The notes under the pieces are model-generated. The model was not told where the DNA came from. It saw nothing but the letters and a program-made list of their open reading frames with translations, and did not search any database. From Bacteroidales bacterium UBA5235 (GTDB lineage: Bacteria; Bacteroidota; Bacteroidia; Bacteroidales; VadinHA17), in contig DHUL01000060.1 of assembly GCA_002409145.1 (NCBI GenBank), positions 7,020 to 46,648 of the forward strand: a stretch of 39,629 nt of DNA, written 5' to 3'. Positions 26,345 to 33,951 of this stretch are shown here, piece by piece (position 1 is the stretch's first letter; every line of letters starts with the position of its first letter). The position numbers and the translations under genes are program-made.

Positions 26345-26400
26345 ATCACCACGGGCTTTATTAAAGCGGGAAGAAAAAGCAGATAAAACATTTGCAGATA

Positions 26401-26439
26401 TGTAAAGTATGCTTTACATTTGTTGCTGTATAGTTTACA
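26401..26439. promoter_or_regulatory. Probable operator of the HTH regulator gene
   Basis: TGTAAAG and CTTTACA flank TATG at 26401-26418, a perfect 7+4+7 inverted repeat. A third half-site GTTTACA starts 21 bases (two helix turns) after CTTTACA, at 26433-26439, just before the regulator's ATG at 26444. The layout suggests self-regulation. Confidence 0.5.
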
Positions 26440-26443
26440 TCGT

Positions 26444-26662
26444 ATGGAACTGGGAAATAACATCAGACGCCTTCGTTTTGACAACAGGGAGATGTCTCAG
26501 GAGGAGCTTGCAGCAGCGGTAGGTGTTACAAGGCAGACTATTCATGCCATTGAAAAGGGGAAGTTCATTCCGTCAACTTTACTGGCATTCAAAATCGCAG
26601 GATTTTTCGGCAAGAATGTGGAGGAAGTATTCCATATCACAGATAACCATGGAAAGAAATAA
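26444..26662 (+). CDS. Small XRE-family HTH regulator
   Basis: 72-residue DNA-binding protein, almost entirely a Cro/CI-type helix-turn-helix: LGNNIRRLRF, MSQEELAAAVGVTRQTIHAIEKGKF, then LAFKIAGFFGKNVEEVF. Such YozG-like minimal regulators often sit in front of a membrane protein gene. The ATG at 26444 was preferred to an upstream TTG at 26420, which would lie inside the operator. The next gene follows after 27 bases, so the two are probably co-transcribed. Confidence 0.9.
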   Translation: MELGNNIRRLRFDNREMSQEELAAAVGVTRQTIHAIEKGKFIPSTLLAFKIAGFFGKNVEEVFHITDNHGKK

Positions 26663-26689
26663 TGTCCATGAGTCTAAACTGACACATTT

Positions 26690-27604
26690 ATGAGAAAGTT
26701 GATCAATCTTCCGGAGCCGGACAACCGGCTCAAAACATCGCTGATTACAACGCTGGTATTACTGATCCTGTCATCAATGTGGATCTTTTATGACCTGTAT
26801 GCATATCTCGGGATGAGGGCAAATCCGGTGCCTGAAGAGTTTCCTGATAACGGACTGGGTATCGGGATTATCATCCGGTTAGTTCTTTACGCCTCATTTG
26901 CGTTCATGATGTTCTATGCATTTAAAAGCGGACTGAAAACCAGCACATTGACAGTGATTTGTGTCCTGACAGGCGTTGTTTCAGGAATCGCGGTCGTACT
27001 TGACTGGGCAGCGCTGGTGGATATCTATCATGATTACCGTGGCGCGGGCGGTTGCAGTATGGAGTGGACCTGGTTATTCATTTCACTCGCTTTTCAGCTG
27101 ATCTTTTGCATTACAGGTCTCATGCTTGTCTTTAACCTGATGAAAGGGAAGGCTATCGCCGCCACATCTGTAAAACCGGTTATTAATGAAGCGTTTTATG
27201 AGATCACCCAGTATGTAGGAATTCTGTGTGGCCTGGCAGGATTGACTTTTACTGTTTTTGCCGATATTTCCCTTCACGAATGGGCATCAAGGAACTGGCT
27301 GATAAATCTTATCCTGTTTTACTGCCTGGTGATCATTCTGCCCTGGCTGCTGATGGTAATCAGCTGGCTTTTGAAGTTTGCGCGGCGGGTTGAATTGAGC
27401 ATGTACGATGAAAAGCAAAAACATGATCTTGAACTGTCAGGACTGACAGCGTGGCTGGTATCAATCCCCGTGATGGCAGTTGTCTTTCTTTTCGACTATC
27501 CTGAACCAGGATCTGCAACAGGATTCCTCTGGTTGCCGTATTACCTTTTTTCCACGTTGTTTATTTTCTCCCTGTCCCTGTTGCTGAGATTCAGGAAGGG
27601 TTGA
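26690..27604 (+). CDS. Unrecognised eight-helix membrane protein paired with the HTH regulator
   Basis: 304 residues with about eight hydrophobic helices (roughly 18-37, 57-78, 85-107, 126-149, 171-190, 203-227, 250-268, 279-300), so an integral inner-membrane protein. No transporter or enzyme motif is recognised. It looks like two similar halves of four helices, with a short charged loop (VELSMYDEKQKHD) between helices 6 and 7. It follows a small HTH regulator and ends four bases before the convergent threonine aldolase gene, leaving no room for a terminator. Confidence 0.75.
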   Translation: MRKLINLPEPDNRLKTSLITTLVLLILSSMWIFYDLYAYLGMRANPVPEEFPDNGLGIGIIIRLVLYASFAFMMFYAFKSGLKTSTLTVICVLTGVVSGIAVVLDWAALVDIYHDYRGAGGCSMEWTWLFISLAFQLIFCITGLMLVFNLMKGKAIAATSVKPVINEAFYEITQYVGILCGLAGLTFTVFADISLHEWASRNWLINLILFYCLVIILPWLLMVISWLLKFARRVELSMYDEKQKHDLELSGLTAWLVSIPVMAVVFLFDYPEPGSATGFLWLPYYLFSTLFIFSLSLLLRFRKG

Positions 27605-27608
27605 TAAT

Positions 27609-28658
27609 CTACTTGTTTTCTGCCATCATATTTTTCAGTCTGTCTGCAAATTGCACGATGTCATCTGAAGTTGTATCCCAGCTTGTCATAAGCCGGTATT
27701 CAGAGGTCTGTTCATTCCATGGATAGAAAAAGTACTCCCTGCTCAGCAGTGCGGCGACCCTGTCTGGCATGATCACAAAAACACCGTTGGCCTCAACCTT
27801 CTGCGTGATCTTAATTCCGCTGATCTCCTTCAGCCTTCTCTGCAGGTCCCGTGCCATCCTGTTTGAATGTGAGGCGCACTCCTTCCATAGTCCGCCTGAC
27901 AGATAGGCGATATACTGTGCGGCGATGAACCGCATTTTTGAAGCCAGTTGCATCCCCTGCTTCCTGAGGTATTTGAATCCATCGGAGAGTCCTGGTTTCA
28001 GGAAGCATACCGCCTCACCGTACATCATGCCGTTCTTGGTTCCTCCGAAAGAGAGAATATCCACTCCTGCATCGGTTGTGAATGCCCTGAAGGGCAAATC
28101 CAGAGTAACTGCAGCATTGGCAATGCGGGCGCCGTCCATGTGAAGCAGCAGGCCATTCTCGTGGGCGTAACCTGCAAGCGCCTTCACCTCCTCTGGTGTA
28201 TAGACTGTGCCCATCTCTGTAGCCTGCGATATGGAGATCACCCTGGGCTGGCTATGGTGTTCAAAATCAAATCCGTGCATATGCCTGGCGAGCATCTCGG
28301 GCTTCAGTTTTCCATCCGGTGTATCAACCGAAAGCACCTTGCATCCGGCAAATTTTTCAGGAGCGCCACACTCGTCAGTCTCTATATGGGCAGTATGTGC
28401 TGTTATGACAGAGTTCCATGATTTCATCACCCCTGCCAGTCCAAGTACGTTGGCACCAGTGCCCGTAAAGACAAAATAGACCTCTGTTTCAGGTCCAAGT
28501 TCCTTTCTTAATAGCTCTCTGGCGGTTTCAGTGAACGGATCGTCACCATAGCCCACCACATGTCCCCTGTTGACGCGCAGCAATTCTTTCATCACCGCGG
28601 GATGTACACCTGAGTTATTGTCGCTTGCAAAGCCTCTTTTAAGTACCGGATCACTCAT
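27609..28658 (-). CDS. ltaE: Low-specificity L-threonine aldolase / beta-eliminating lyase
   Basis: PLP enzyme splitting threonine or allo-threonine to glycine and acetaldehyde. 349 residues. The PLP lysine is K208 in SFGGTKNGMM, the HMDGAR motif with the cofactor aspartate is at about 173-178, and FTGTGANVLGL near 64-74 binds the phosphate. The N-terminal FASDNNSGVHPAV is typical of this group in Bacteroidetes. Close relatives with other beta-eliminating activity exist, so the exact substrate is inferred. Confidence 0.88.
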   Translation of the reverse strand: MSDPVLKRGFASDNNSGVHPAVMKELLRVNRGHVVGYGDDPFTETARELLRKELGPETEVYFVFTGTGANVLGLAGVMKSWNSVITAHTAHIETDECGAPEKFAGCKVLSVDTPDGKLKPEMLARHMHGFDFEHHSQPRVISISQATEMGTVYTPEEVKALAGYAHENGLLLHMDGARIANAAVTLDLPFRAFTTDAGVDILSFGGTKNGMMYGEAVCFLKPGLSDGFKYLRKQGMQLASKMRFIAAQYIAYLSGGLWKECASHSNRMARDLQRRLKEISGIKITQKVEANGVFVIMPDRVAALLSREYFFYPWNEQTSEYRLMTSWDTTSDDIVQFADRLKNMMAENK

Positions 28659-28723
28659 AAATGTGTTGTTTTAAGGTTGCCGCAATTTAGTCAAAAGCAA
28701 CCTCCCGGCCAATGTTCTTTAGC

Positions 28724-28731
28724 TATCTTTA
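28724..28731 (+). promoter_or_regulatory. Candidate -7 box of truA
   Basis: TATCTTTA, one change from TAnnTTTG, 15 bases before the truA start in the divergent gap with ltaE. No -33 partner is clear. Confidence 0.35.
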
Positions 28732-28746
28732 CATTTTGATCCGGAC

Positions 28747-29499
28747 ATGACACGATACTTCATTTTTCTCTCCTTCAGGGGTACGGCATACAATGGCTGG
28801 CAGATCCAACCCGGCAAACATACTGTTCAGGGTGTTCTCACGAAGGCGCTCAGCACGGTCCTGTCATCGCAGATAACGGTCACTGGGGCCGGACGGACTG
28901 ACACCGGGGTACATGCCTCTTTTTTCTGTGCACATTTTGATACCGTGCGCAATGACCTTGACAGTGACGGGCAACTTCTTTACAATCTTAACGGCATACT
29001 TCCTGATGACATAGCGGTCAACAGGATAATGAAGGTGAAACCTGATGCCAATGCCAGGTTTGATGCCATTTCACGAACATATCAGTATACTGTGACCAGG
29101 GCAAAAGATCCCTTCTGTTCTGACACTGCATGGCTGCTTTACTGGCAGCTTGACATCGGGAAGATGAATGAGGCTGCAGCGATACTGCTGAAGCACAACG
29201 ACTTCACCAGCTTTTGCCGGCTGCACGGCAGCAATAAGACCAATATATGCAGAGTGACGCATGCACAATGGGATATTGAAGCGGATAAGCTCATTTTCAC
29301 CATCACTGCCGACAGGTTCCTCAGGAACATGGTCAGGGCCGTGGTCGGAACCCTTATCCCGGCTGGGCGAGGAAAGCTGACACTGAATGACTTCGAAGCA
29401 ATTCTCCGTGGAAAAAACCGGGGTCTGGCCGGGCAGTCTGCCCCTGCACACGGACTGTCACTGACGGCAATCGGTTATCCGGAGGAAATATTTATTTGA
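28747..29499 (+). CDS. truA: tRNA pseudouridine(38-40) synthase TruA
   Basis: Isomerises uridines 38-40 of tRNA anticodon arms. The 250-residue protein has GTAYNGWQIQP near the start, the catalytic aspartate D52 in GAGRTDTGVHA, FDAISRTYQY and the C-terminal FLRNMVRAVVGTL. Length is normal. It converges with aroE; the 75-base gap holds no convincing terminator. Confidence 0.96.
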   Translation: MTRYFIFLSFRGTAYNGWQIQPGKHTVQGVLTKALSTVLSSQITVTGAGRTDTGVHASFFCAHFDTVRNDLDSDGQLLYNLNGILPDDIAVNRIMKVKPDANARFDAISRTYQYTVTRAKDPFCSDTAWLLYWQLDIGKMNEAAAILLKHNDFTSFCRLHGSNKTNICRVTHAQWDIEADKLIFTITADRFLRNMVRAVVGTLIPAGRGKLTLNDFEAILRGKNRGLAGQSAPAHGLSLTAIGYPEEIFI

Positions 29500-29574
29500 T
29501 TTTCAGGTGTCAGGGAAAGGTTGACGGCAGGCTGCCGGAAGCAGAAAGACCTTCAGAGGTTCGTATGTAATTTC

Positions 29575-30324
29575 TCATTCTTCATCATTCCATATCTCCC
29601 AGGCCAGCCCGGCCTGGATAAGGAACATCTCCTCCCCGTTGACAGTGATGCATCCGTGCTCCTCTCCCATTGCGAGGAATGCTGTCACAGGAGGATTATA
29701 TACGAGATCAAACAGCAACTGACCTTCCCTCAGGCAACTGTAGTCAATAGCTGGTAAGGATTCTGTGTCAGGTGCCATGCCAACAGGCGTGGTATTGATA
29801 ATAATTCCTGCTTCGCTGATCATATATCCTGGCAGATCATCGTAGGTATAACCTCCCCTGACCGGCTTGCGTGATACTGGTATAGCGATGATATTCAAAT
29901 CAATAAGAGTATACATTACACTCTTTGCCGCACCCCCTGTTCCAAGCACCAGGGCGCTGTCAGGAAGGGTATCCAGGTTACCGAGAAGTGATTCCCTGAA
30001 GGCAGGTGCGTCTGTGTTATATCCCTTAAGCCAGGCCTTCCCGCCGCGGCGGGTGACCTTTACGGTGTTAACGGCACCAATTTCAGAAGCGACCGGATCA
30101 ATCTCATCCAGGTAATCCATCACCTTAACCTTCCAGGGGATGGTGACGTTAAATCCACAGAGGTCCGGTTCGTGGTTGAGCAGGTCAGGAAGCATGCTTA
30201 TTTCCGGCAGCTCGTACTTGCGGTAAGCATGATCAGTAAGGTGTTCCCTTTGGAATTTTTCAGTGAAATGCTTCTGAGAAAATGAATGTCCGAGCGGAAA
30301 TCCTATGATTCCGAAGAGTTTCAT
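29575..30324 (-). CDS. aroE: Shikimate dehydrogenase
   Basis: NADPH-dependent reduction of 3-dehydroshikimate in aromatic amino acid synthesis. 249 residues. GHSFSQKHF binds shikimate, NVTIPWK carries the catalytic lysine K65, NTDAPAF carries the aspartate D105, and GTGGAAKSVM is the nucleotide-binding loop. The start overlaps the comA stop by four bases (ATGA), so translation is probably coupled. Last gene of the TPR-comA-aroE operon. Confidence 0.94.
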   Translation of the reverse strand: MKLFGIIGFPLGHSFSQKHFTEKFQREHLTDHAYRKYELPEISMLPDLLNHEPDLCGFNVTIPWKVKVMDYLDEIDPVASEIGAVNTVKVTRRGGKAWLKGYNTDAPAFRESLLGNLDTLPDSALVLGTGGAAKSVMYTLIDLNIIAIPVSRKPVRGGYTYDDLPGYMISEAGIIINTTPVGMAPDTESLPAIDYSCLREGQLLFDLVYNPPVTAFLAMGEEHGCITVNGEEMFLIQAGLAWEIWNDEE

Positions 30325-31100
30325 TTCATGTTGTCCGGCAGGAAGCTGAAAAAGGTATCACTTCTCAGTCCCAGCCTGAGTGACTCAAGTGCGATTATCT
30401 CATTCGGGGCTATGTTTCCGAGATTGACATTGGCTCCAAAGTTGGTAATGAACCAGGCCTGTTGCTGTTTCAGTGGCGCTTCCCACAGAACATTGTTAAA
30501 ACCAATCTCATTTGAGATGGTGTTTATAAGATCCTTGTTCACTGAGCCGTCATCATTATAGATGCCTATTGTGCCCGATTCGCGCGCCTCAGCGATAACC
30601 TTTACGGAACCGGCGTCAAGTTCAGCCTTCATCATCTCCACCCACTGGGAGGGGGTATAAATAATATTTTTCTTTTTCGATCCAACCTCGGATATCACCG
30701 TGAACTCCTTCGAGAGCTTCCTGATATACTGAAGTTTATCGTTATGATCGAACTCATAGGAGCCATCTGAGATCTCAACCATTTTCACGCCCGCATTCTT
30801 CAGCAGGTCAACGTATTCGCTGTAAAGACCCCTGATGATGAATGCCTCGAAGAGAGTCCCTCCGAAATAGACTGTCATCCCTGCATCATGATAGGTCTTT
30901 ATTTTTCTGTCAACGCCCGGAGTAATAACTGATGTTCCGAACCCAAGCTTCACAAAATCGACATATCCGCTGCCCACTTCAGCAAAGTCTTCAGCCTCCC
31001 GCAGGCTGAGGCCCTTGTCCATTACCATTGTAAGCCCATCTTTCCTCGGTTTGGAAGGTCTCTCCGGAATGTGTGTCAGCAGTTGTCTCGCTTGTTTCAT
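30321..31100 (-). CDS. Phosphosulfolactate synthase family protein (ComA-like)
   Basis: TIM-barrel enzyme of the ComA family, which adds sulfite to phosphoenolpyruvate to form phosphosulfolactate, the first step of coenzyme M synthesis in methanogens. The 259-residue protein shows KLGFGTSVITPG, YFGGTLFEAFI, VEISDGSYEFD, EVGSKKK and VIAEARESGTIGIY, all of which fit the family. Bacteroidetes are not known to make coenzyme M, so the product may feed another sulfonate. It sits three bases after a TPR gene and overlaps aroE, an arrangement that gives no direct clue to its pathway. Confidence 0.85.
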   Translation of the reverse strand: MKQARQLLTHIPERPSKPRKDGLTMVMDKGLSLREAEDFAEVGSGYVDFVKLGFGTSVITPGVDRKIKTYHDAGMTVYFGGTLFEAFIIRGLYSEYVDLLKNAGVKMVEISDGSYEFDHNDKLQYIRKLSKEFTVISEVGSKKKNIIYTPSQWVEMMKAELDAGSVKVIAEARESGTIGIYNDDGSVNKDLINTISNEIGFNNVLWEAPLKQQQAWFITNFGANVNLGNIAPNEIIALESLRLGLRSDTFFSFLPDNMK

Positions 31101-31103
31101 ATC

Positions 31104-32510
31104 TTAATTGGTTTTTTTGAAAAGTCGTCTCATTGCATTCGTCAGCTTCTCCTCCGGAAGAAGTACGGAGTATTCTTCAAGGAGTTCATTGTCAAGTCTT
31201 ATTGCCCTGACAAGGTTGCGGGTAGCCTCGGTCATATTTCCTGTATGAAGATACGCCGATGCAAGGAGGAAATATATTCCGGGCAGGTCCCCGCTTATCT
31301 TCGCTGCTTTTTTCAGCATGCGGATGGCGCCGCGGTAGGCACCGGTCATCATAATCACTATCCCTGTCTCAATCCATGACTCATCATAGTAGCCGTCAAT
31401 GATCAGTGATTCAATATAGCATCTGACTGCCTCCCTGATGTTTCCGTTCATGATATGAGCCTTGCCAAGGGAGAACCAGTAATCGGGGTTTTCCGGATCA
31501 AGTTCGATTGCTTTCTTCAGGGGTGTTATGCTTTCAGCCGGCCTGTTGCGCGAGAGTGACAGCAGTCCGAGGCCGTACCAGGGATCAGGAAAATCAGGGG
31601 TGATATCAATGGCCTCGGCATAGTACTTTCGTGCCATGGCCTCATCACCCGTCTTGTCATAGCACTCGGCAAGATATGTCAGCCCCTCGAGACTGTCAGG
31701 CTCCTCCTCCACGAACTGGCGGTAGACATCCATTGCCTCGTCATATTTTTCCAGGTTGCTGAGGATGTTTGCCTTGTTGAAGAGAGCGAATGTGTTTTCG
31801 GGGTTCAGGGCGAGGGCATAGTCATATGCTTCGATCGATTTGCCATAATCGCCTGTCTTATTGTAAATTATGCCAAGATTATACCAGGCACTGTCAGAAT
31901 ATGGGTCCTCATCCAGGTACAGGTTATAGTATTTTATGCTTGTCCGGTGGTCACCCTTCTTGTCATAGGCATATGCAAGGTCATAGAGATGAGCCGGGAA
32001 ATCTGGTTCAAGTTCAGCAAGCCTGTGGAGGTAGGGAATCATTTCCTCGTGGAAATTGAGGTTCTGCAGGACCGAGGTGATGCTGTAAAGAATATTTTCC
32101 TGGTCTTCCGAATCGGTTTCCAGGGCAAGGTCGAATACCTTGCGTGCCCCGGTGATGTCACCCAGCATTGCCAGTGCAGTGGCCTTGCAAAGGTAAATAT
32201 CACAGTTTCCGGGTTCAATGTTTTCGAGCCGTTTGGCTATGGTAAGCGCCTCGGTGGCTCTTCCCTTTTCAAGCAGCACGCGGGCTTTCCTGATGAGTAT
32301 GGGAACTGAATTGGGATGAAGTTCACATGCCAGTGAGGTAGCCTCAAAGGCGTGGACAGGATTATTACCCTCCAGGTAATAGTCTATAATAGTTTCAAAC
32401 TCATTGACATCGAAATAACAGGTCTCCTTATTCTTCCGCATCCTCTCAAACCGGAGAATCACCTCGTCCAACTCACTGTCGTGCACAAAACCGGATCTTT
32501 CTTCTTCCAT
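31104..32510 (-). CDS. Tetratricopeptide-repeat protein
   Basis: 468 residues made almost wholly of TPR helix pairs from about residue 35 to 430; clear repeats include SAWYNLGIIYNKTGDYGKSI, AYDYALALNPENTFALFN, DPWYGLGLLSLSRNRPAESI and DYWFSLGKAHIMNGNIREAV. No signal peptide or membrane helix is seen, so it is probably cytoplasmic and acts as a protein-binding scaffold. The N-terminus is acidic. It is first in the operon with comA and aroE. Its partner is unknown. Confidence 0.9.
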   Translation of the reverse strand: MEEERSGFVHDSELDEVILRFERMRKNKETCYFDVNEFETIIDYYLEGNNPVHAFEATSLACELHPNSVPILIRKARVLLEKGRATEALTIAKRLENIEPGNCDIYLCKATALAMLGDITGARKVFDLALETDSEDQENILYSITSVLQNLNFHEEMIPYLHRLAELEPDFPAHLYDLAYAYDKKGDHRTSIKYYNLYLDEDPYSDSAWYNLGIIYNKTGDYGKSIEAYDYALALNPENTFALFNKANILSNLEKYDEAMDVYRQFVEEEPDSLEGLTYLAECYDKTGDEAMARKYYAEAIDITPDFPDPWYGLGLLSLSRNRPAESITPLKKAIELDPENPDYWFSLGKAHIMNGNIREAVRCYIESLIIDGYYDESWIETGIVIMMTGAYRGAIRMLKKAAKISGDLPGIYFLLASAYLHTGNMTEATRNLVRAIRLDNELLEEYSVLLPEEKLTNAMRRLFKKTN

Positions 32511-32529
32511 CTCCCCAAAAAATATTCTG

Positions 32530-32537
32530 CAAATTTA
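32530..32537 (-). promoter_or_regulatory. -7 box of the TPR-comA-aroE operon
   Basis: On the minus strand TAAATTTG is an exact TAnnTTTG match, 19 bases before the TPR start codon. No good -33 TTG is found 19 bases further up. Confidence 0.4.
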
Positions 32538-32580
32538 ACATAAAATTGGTTCGGTCAGCCCGGACCGGTCATCAATTATC

Positions 32581-32615
32581 AACAGGTGCCTGTTTTTATA
32601 AACATGATAAACAGG
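32581..32615. repeat. Three AACAGG/CCTGTT half-sites upstream of the TPR operon
   Basis: AACAGG (32581-32586), CCTGTT (32589-32594) and AACAGG (32610-32615). The middle copy can pair with either neighbour, the second pairing being the 7-bp CCTGTTT/AAACAGG. It may be an operator or a switchable hairpin. Confidence 0.35.
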
Positions 32616-32679
32616 TATTTGTAAAAAAAATAATTGTCTGACGCAACCTTCCCATGCCGGATTTCATCTTACAATTGAG

Positions 32680-32766
32680 TTCAGAAGCTTACCCTCAAAC
32701 CAAATATTACCCTAGAATTAACCTGAATTCTACCTTCTGAAACCGGGCCTCAGGTCCGGTTTTTTT
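32680..32766 (+). ncRNA. Candidate structured RNA ending at a terminator
   Basis: On the plus strand TTCAGAAG (32680-32687) can pair with CTTCTGAA (32734-32741), enclosing a hairpin TAGAATT/AATTCTA (32713-32732, six-base loop). A terminator hairpin starts at the very next base. The 5' end is unknown and may lie upstream of 32680; I found no exact promoter box. It may be a small RNA or a leader. No known RNA family recognised. Confidence 0.3.
32742..32766 (+). terminator. Rho-independent terminator in the 32.5-33.0 kb gap
   Basis: ACCGGGCC and GGTCCGGT form an 8-bp stem (one G-U pair) around a TCA loop, followed by seven T (counting the last stem base). The T run is only on the plus strand, so it ends a plus-strand transcript, yet no plus-strand protein gene lies upstream. 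Confidence 0.7.
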
Positions 32767-32771
32767 CTTAT

Positions 32772-32924
32772 ATGGATCCGGAAGTCAACTCTGCCTCAAA
32801 CGAATACAGGCCGGTGCCTGGAAAAAACCTTAAGTTCGAAAGCTTTTTCATGATTCTCTCCTCTGACAGGAGAAACGGCAAGGGTAGATATGACCTCTAT
32901 TTCACAGGCATCAGCCTGCCTTAG
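32772..32924 (+). CDS. Possible 50-residue small protein
   Basis: An ATG-to-TAG frame of 50 codons just after the terminator: begins MDPEVNSASNEYRPVPGK and ends DLYFTGISLP. Codon choice looks like the neighbouring genes, with about 60 percent G or C at third positions and AGG used for arginine. No family is recognised. It might be a real small gene, a remnant of a lost gene, or chance. The rest of the gap to 32996 shows nothing I can support. Confidence 0.25.
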   Translation: MDPEVNSASNEYRPVPGKNLKFESFFMILSSDRRNGKGRYDLYFTGISLP

Positions 32925-32996
32925 GTCTCCCGGACAATCAATCCAAACTGACTGATAATCACCGGTTCAGAATAGCAGAATTCCTTTCGCAGGTGC

Positions 32997-33860
32997 TTAT
33001 TTCCTGAAGGCCAGCAGGGTGTTCAGCAGCAGTGATACTCTGGTCATGGGCCCTACACCTCCGGGAACCGGGGTTATCCATGAGCACCGGGGTGCAACGT
33101 TTTCAAAATCAACATCGCCCTTCAGTCTCCATCCTGATTTGGTATCAGGGGCCTCTACACGTGTTGTGCCAACATCTATGACCACTGCTCCTTCCTTCAC
33201 CATGTCAGCTGTTATGAATCCCGGCTTCCCTATTGCCGCGATGATGATATCCGCCCTTCTGACAATCTCTGCAATGTTTCGTGAACGGCTGTGAACGAGG
33301 GTAACGGTTGCATCGACACCTTTCTGAGACAGGAGTATGCTCACCGGACGGCCTACGATGTTACTGCGGCCCACCACAACACATTCAGCGCCCTTCAGGG
33401 GAATGTTGTAACGTTTCAGCAGCTCCATTATACCGGCAGGAGTTGCCGAAACAAACGATGGGAGTCCGGCAGCCATCCTGCCCACATTCACCGGGTGGAA
33501 TCCGTCAACATCCTTATCAGGGCTTATGGTCTCAATTACCTTGCCTTCAGAGATATGGTCAGGAAGTGGCAGTTGCACGATCAGCCCGTCGAGTTCAGGG
33601 TCAGCATTCAGTTCCCTGACCTTGTCGAGCAGATCCTCCTCACTCACGGTTGCCGGCATCCTGATGAGTGTGGACCTGAAACCTACCTCCTCGCAGTCCT
33701 TAACCTTGTGGGAGACGTAAGTCACGCTTCCGCCGTCATTGCCGACAAGGATAGCTGCCAGATGGGGTACACGACGGCCTGAGTTCTTTATCTCTGACAC
33801 CGCTGCGGCGATCTCACTCCTGATCTCTGCCGCTGTTTTTTTCCCGTCAATGATGTTCAT
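32997..33860 (-). CDS. folD: Bifunctional methylenetetrahydrofolate dehydrogenase/cyclohydrolase
   Basis: Interconverts 5,10-methylene-, methenyl- and 10-formyl-tetrahydrofolate. 287 residues. The catalytic lysine K54 lies in YVSHKVKDCEEVG, and DGLIVQLPLPDH, KDVDGFHPVN, GRSNIVGRPVSILL and TPVPGGVGPMT are all present. Last gene of argS-ffh-folD, but separated from ffh by 91 bases of heptamer repeats, so it may have its own start of transcription. Confidence 0.97.
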   Translation of the reverse strand: MNIIDGKKTAAEIRSEIAAAVSEIKNSGRRVPHLAAILVGNDGGSVTYVSHKVKDCEEVGFRSTLIRMPATVSEEDLLDKVRELNADPELDGLIVQLPLPDHISEGKVIETISPDKDVDGFHPVNVGRMAAGLPSFVSATPAGIMELLKRYNIPLKGAECVVVGRSNIVGRPVSILLSQKGVDATVTLVHSRSRNIAEIVRRADIIIAAIGKPGFITADMVKEGAVVIDVGTTRVEAPDTKSGWRLKGDVDFENVAPRCSWITPVPGGVGPMTRVSLLLNTLLAFRK

Positions 33861-33866
33861 GATTGA

Positions 33867-33894
33867 GATTTGTGATTTGCGAGTTGCGAGTTTG
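33867..33894. repeat. Heptamer tract upstream of folD (GATTTGC type)
   Basis: Four tandem 7-base units of the form GAKTTGY with small changes (the last unit is the least regular), ending seven bases before the folD start codon. It is a different heptamer from the AGGCAAT tract at the other end of the same gap. Confidence 0.6.
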
Positions 33895-33921
33895 GCCTAC
33901 AGCCAATTATCTCCCCACACT

Positions 33922-33949
33922 ACTGCCTATTGCCTATTGCCTATTGCCT
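33922..33949 (-). repeat. Heptamer tract after ffh (AGGCAAT type)
   Basis: Read on the ffh strand, three exact AGGCAAT units and one AGGCAGT, starting two bases after the ffh stop. Confidence 0.75.
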
Positions 33950-33951
33950 TA

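Noticed and set aside
26345..26400. Terminator after queA (GCTTTA-T-TAAAGC)
   Set aside because: The stem has a one-base loop, is AT-rich and has no following T run.
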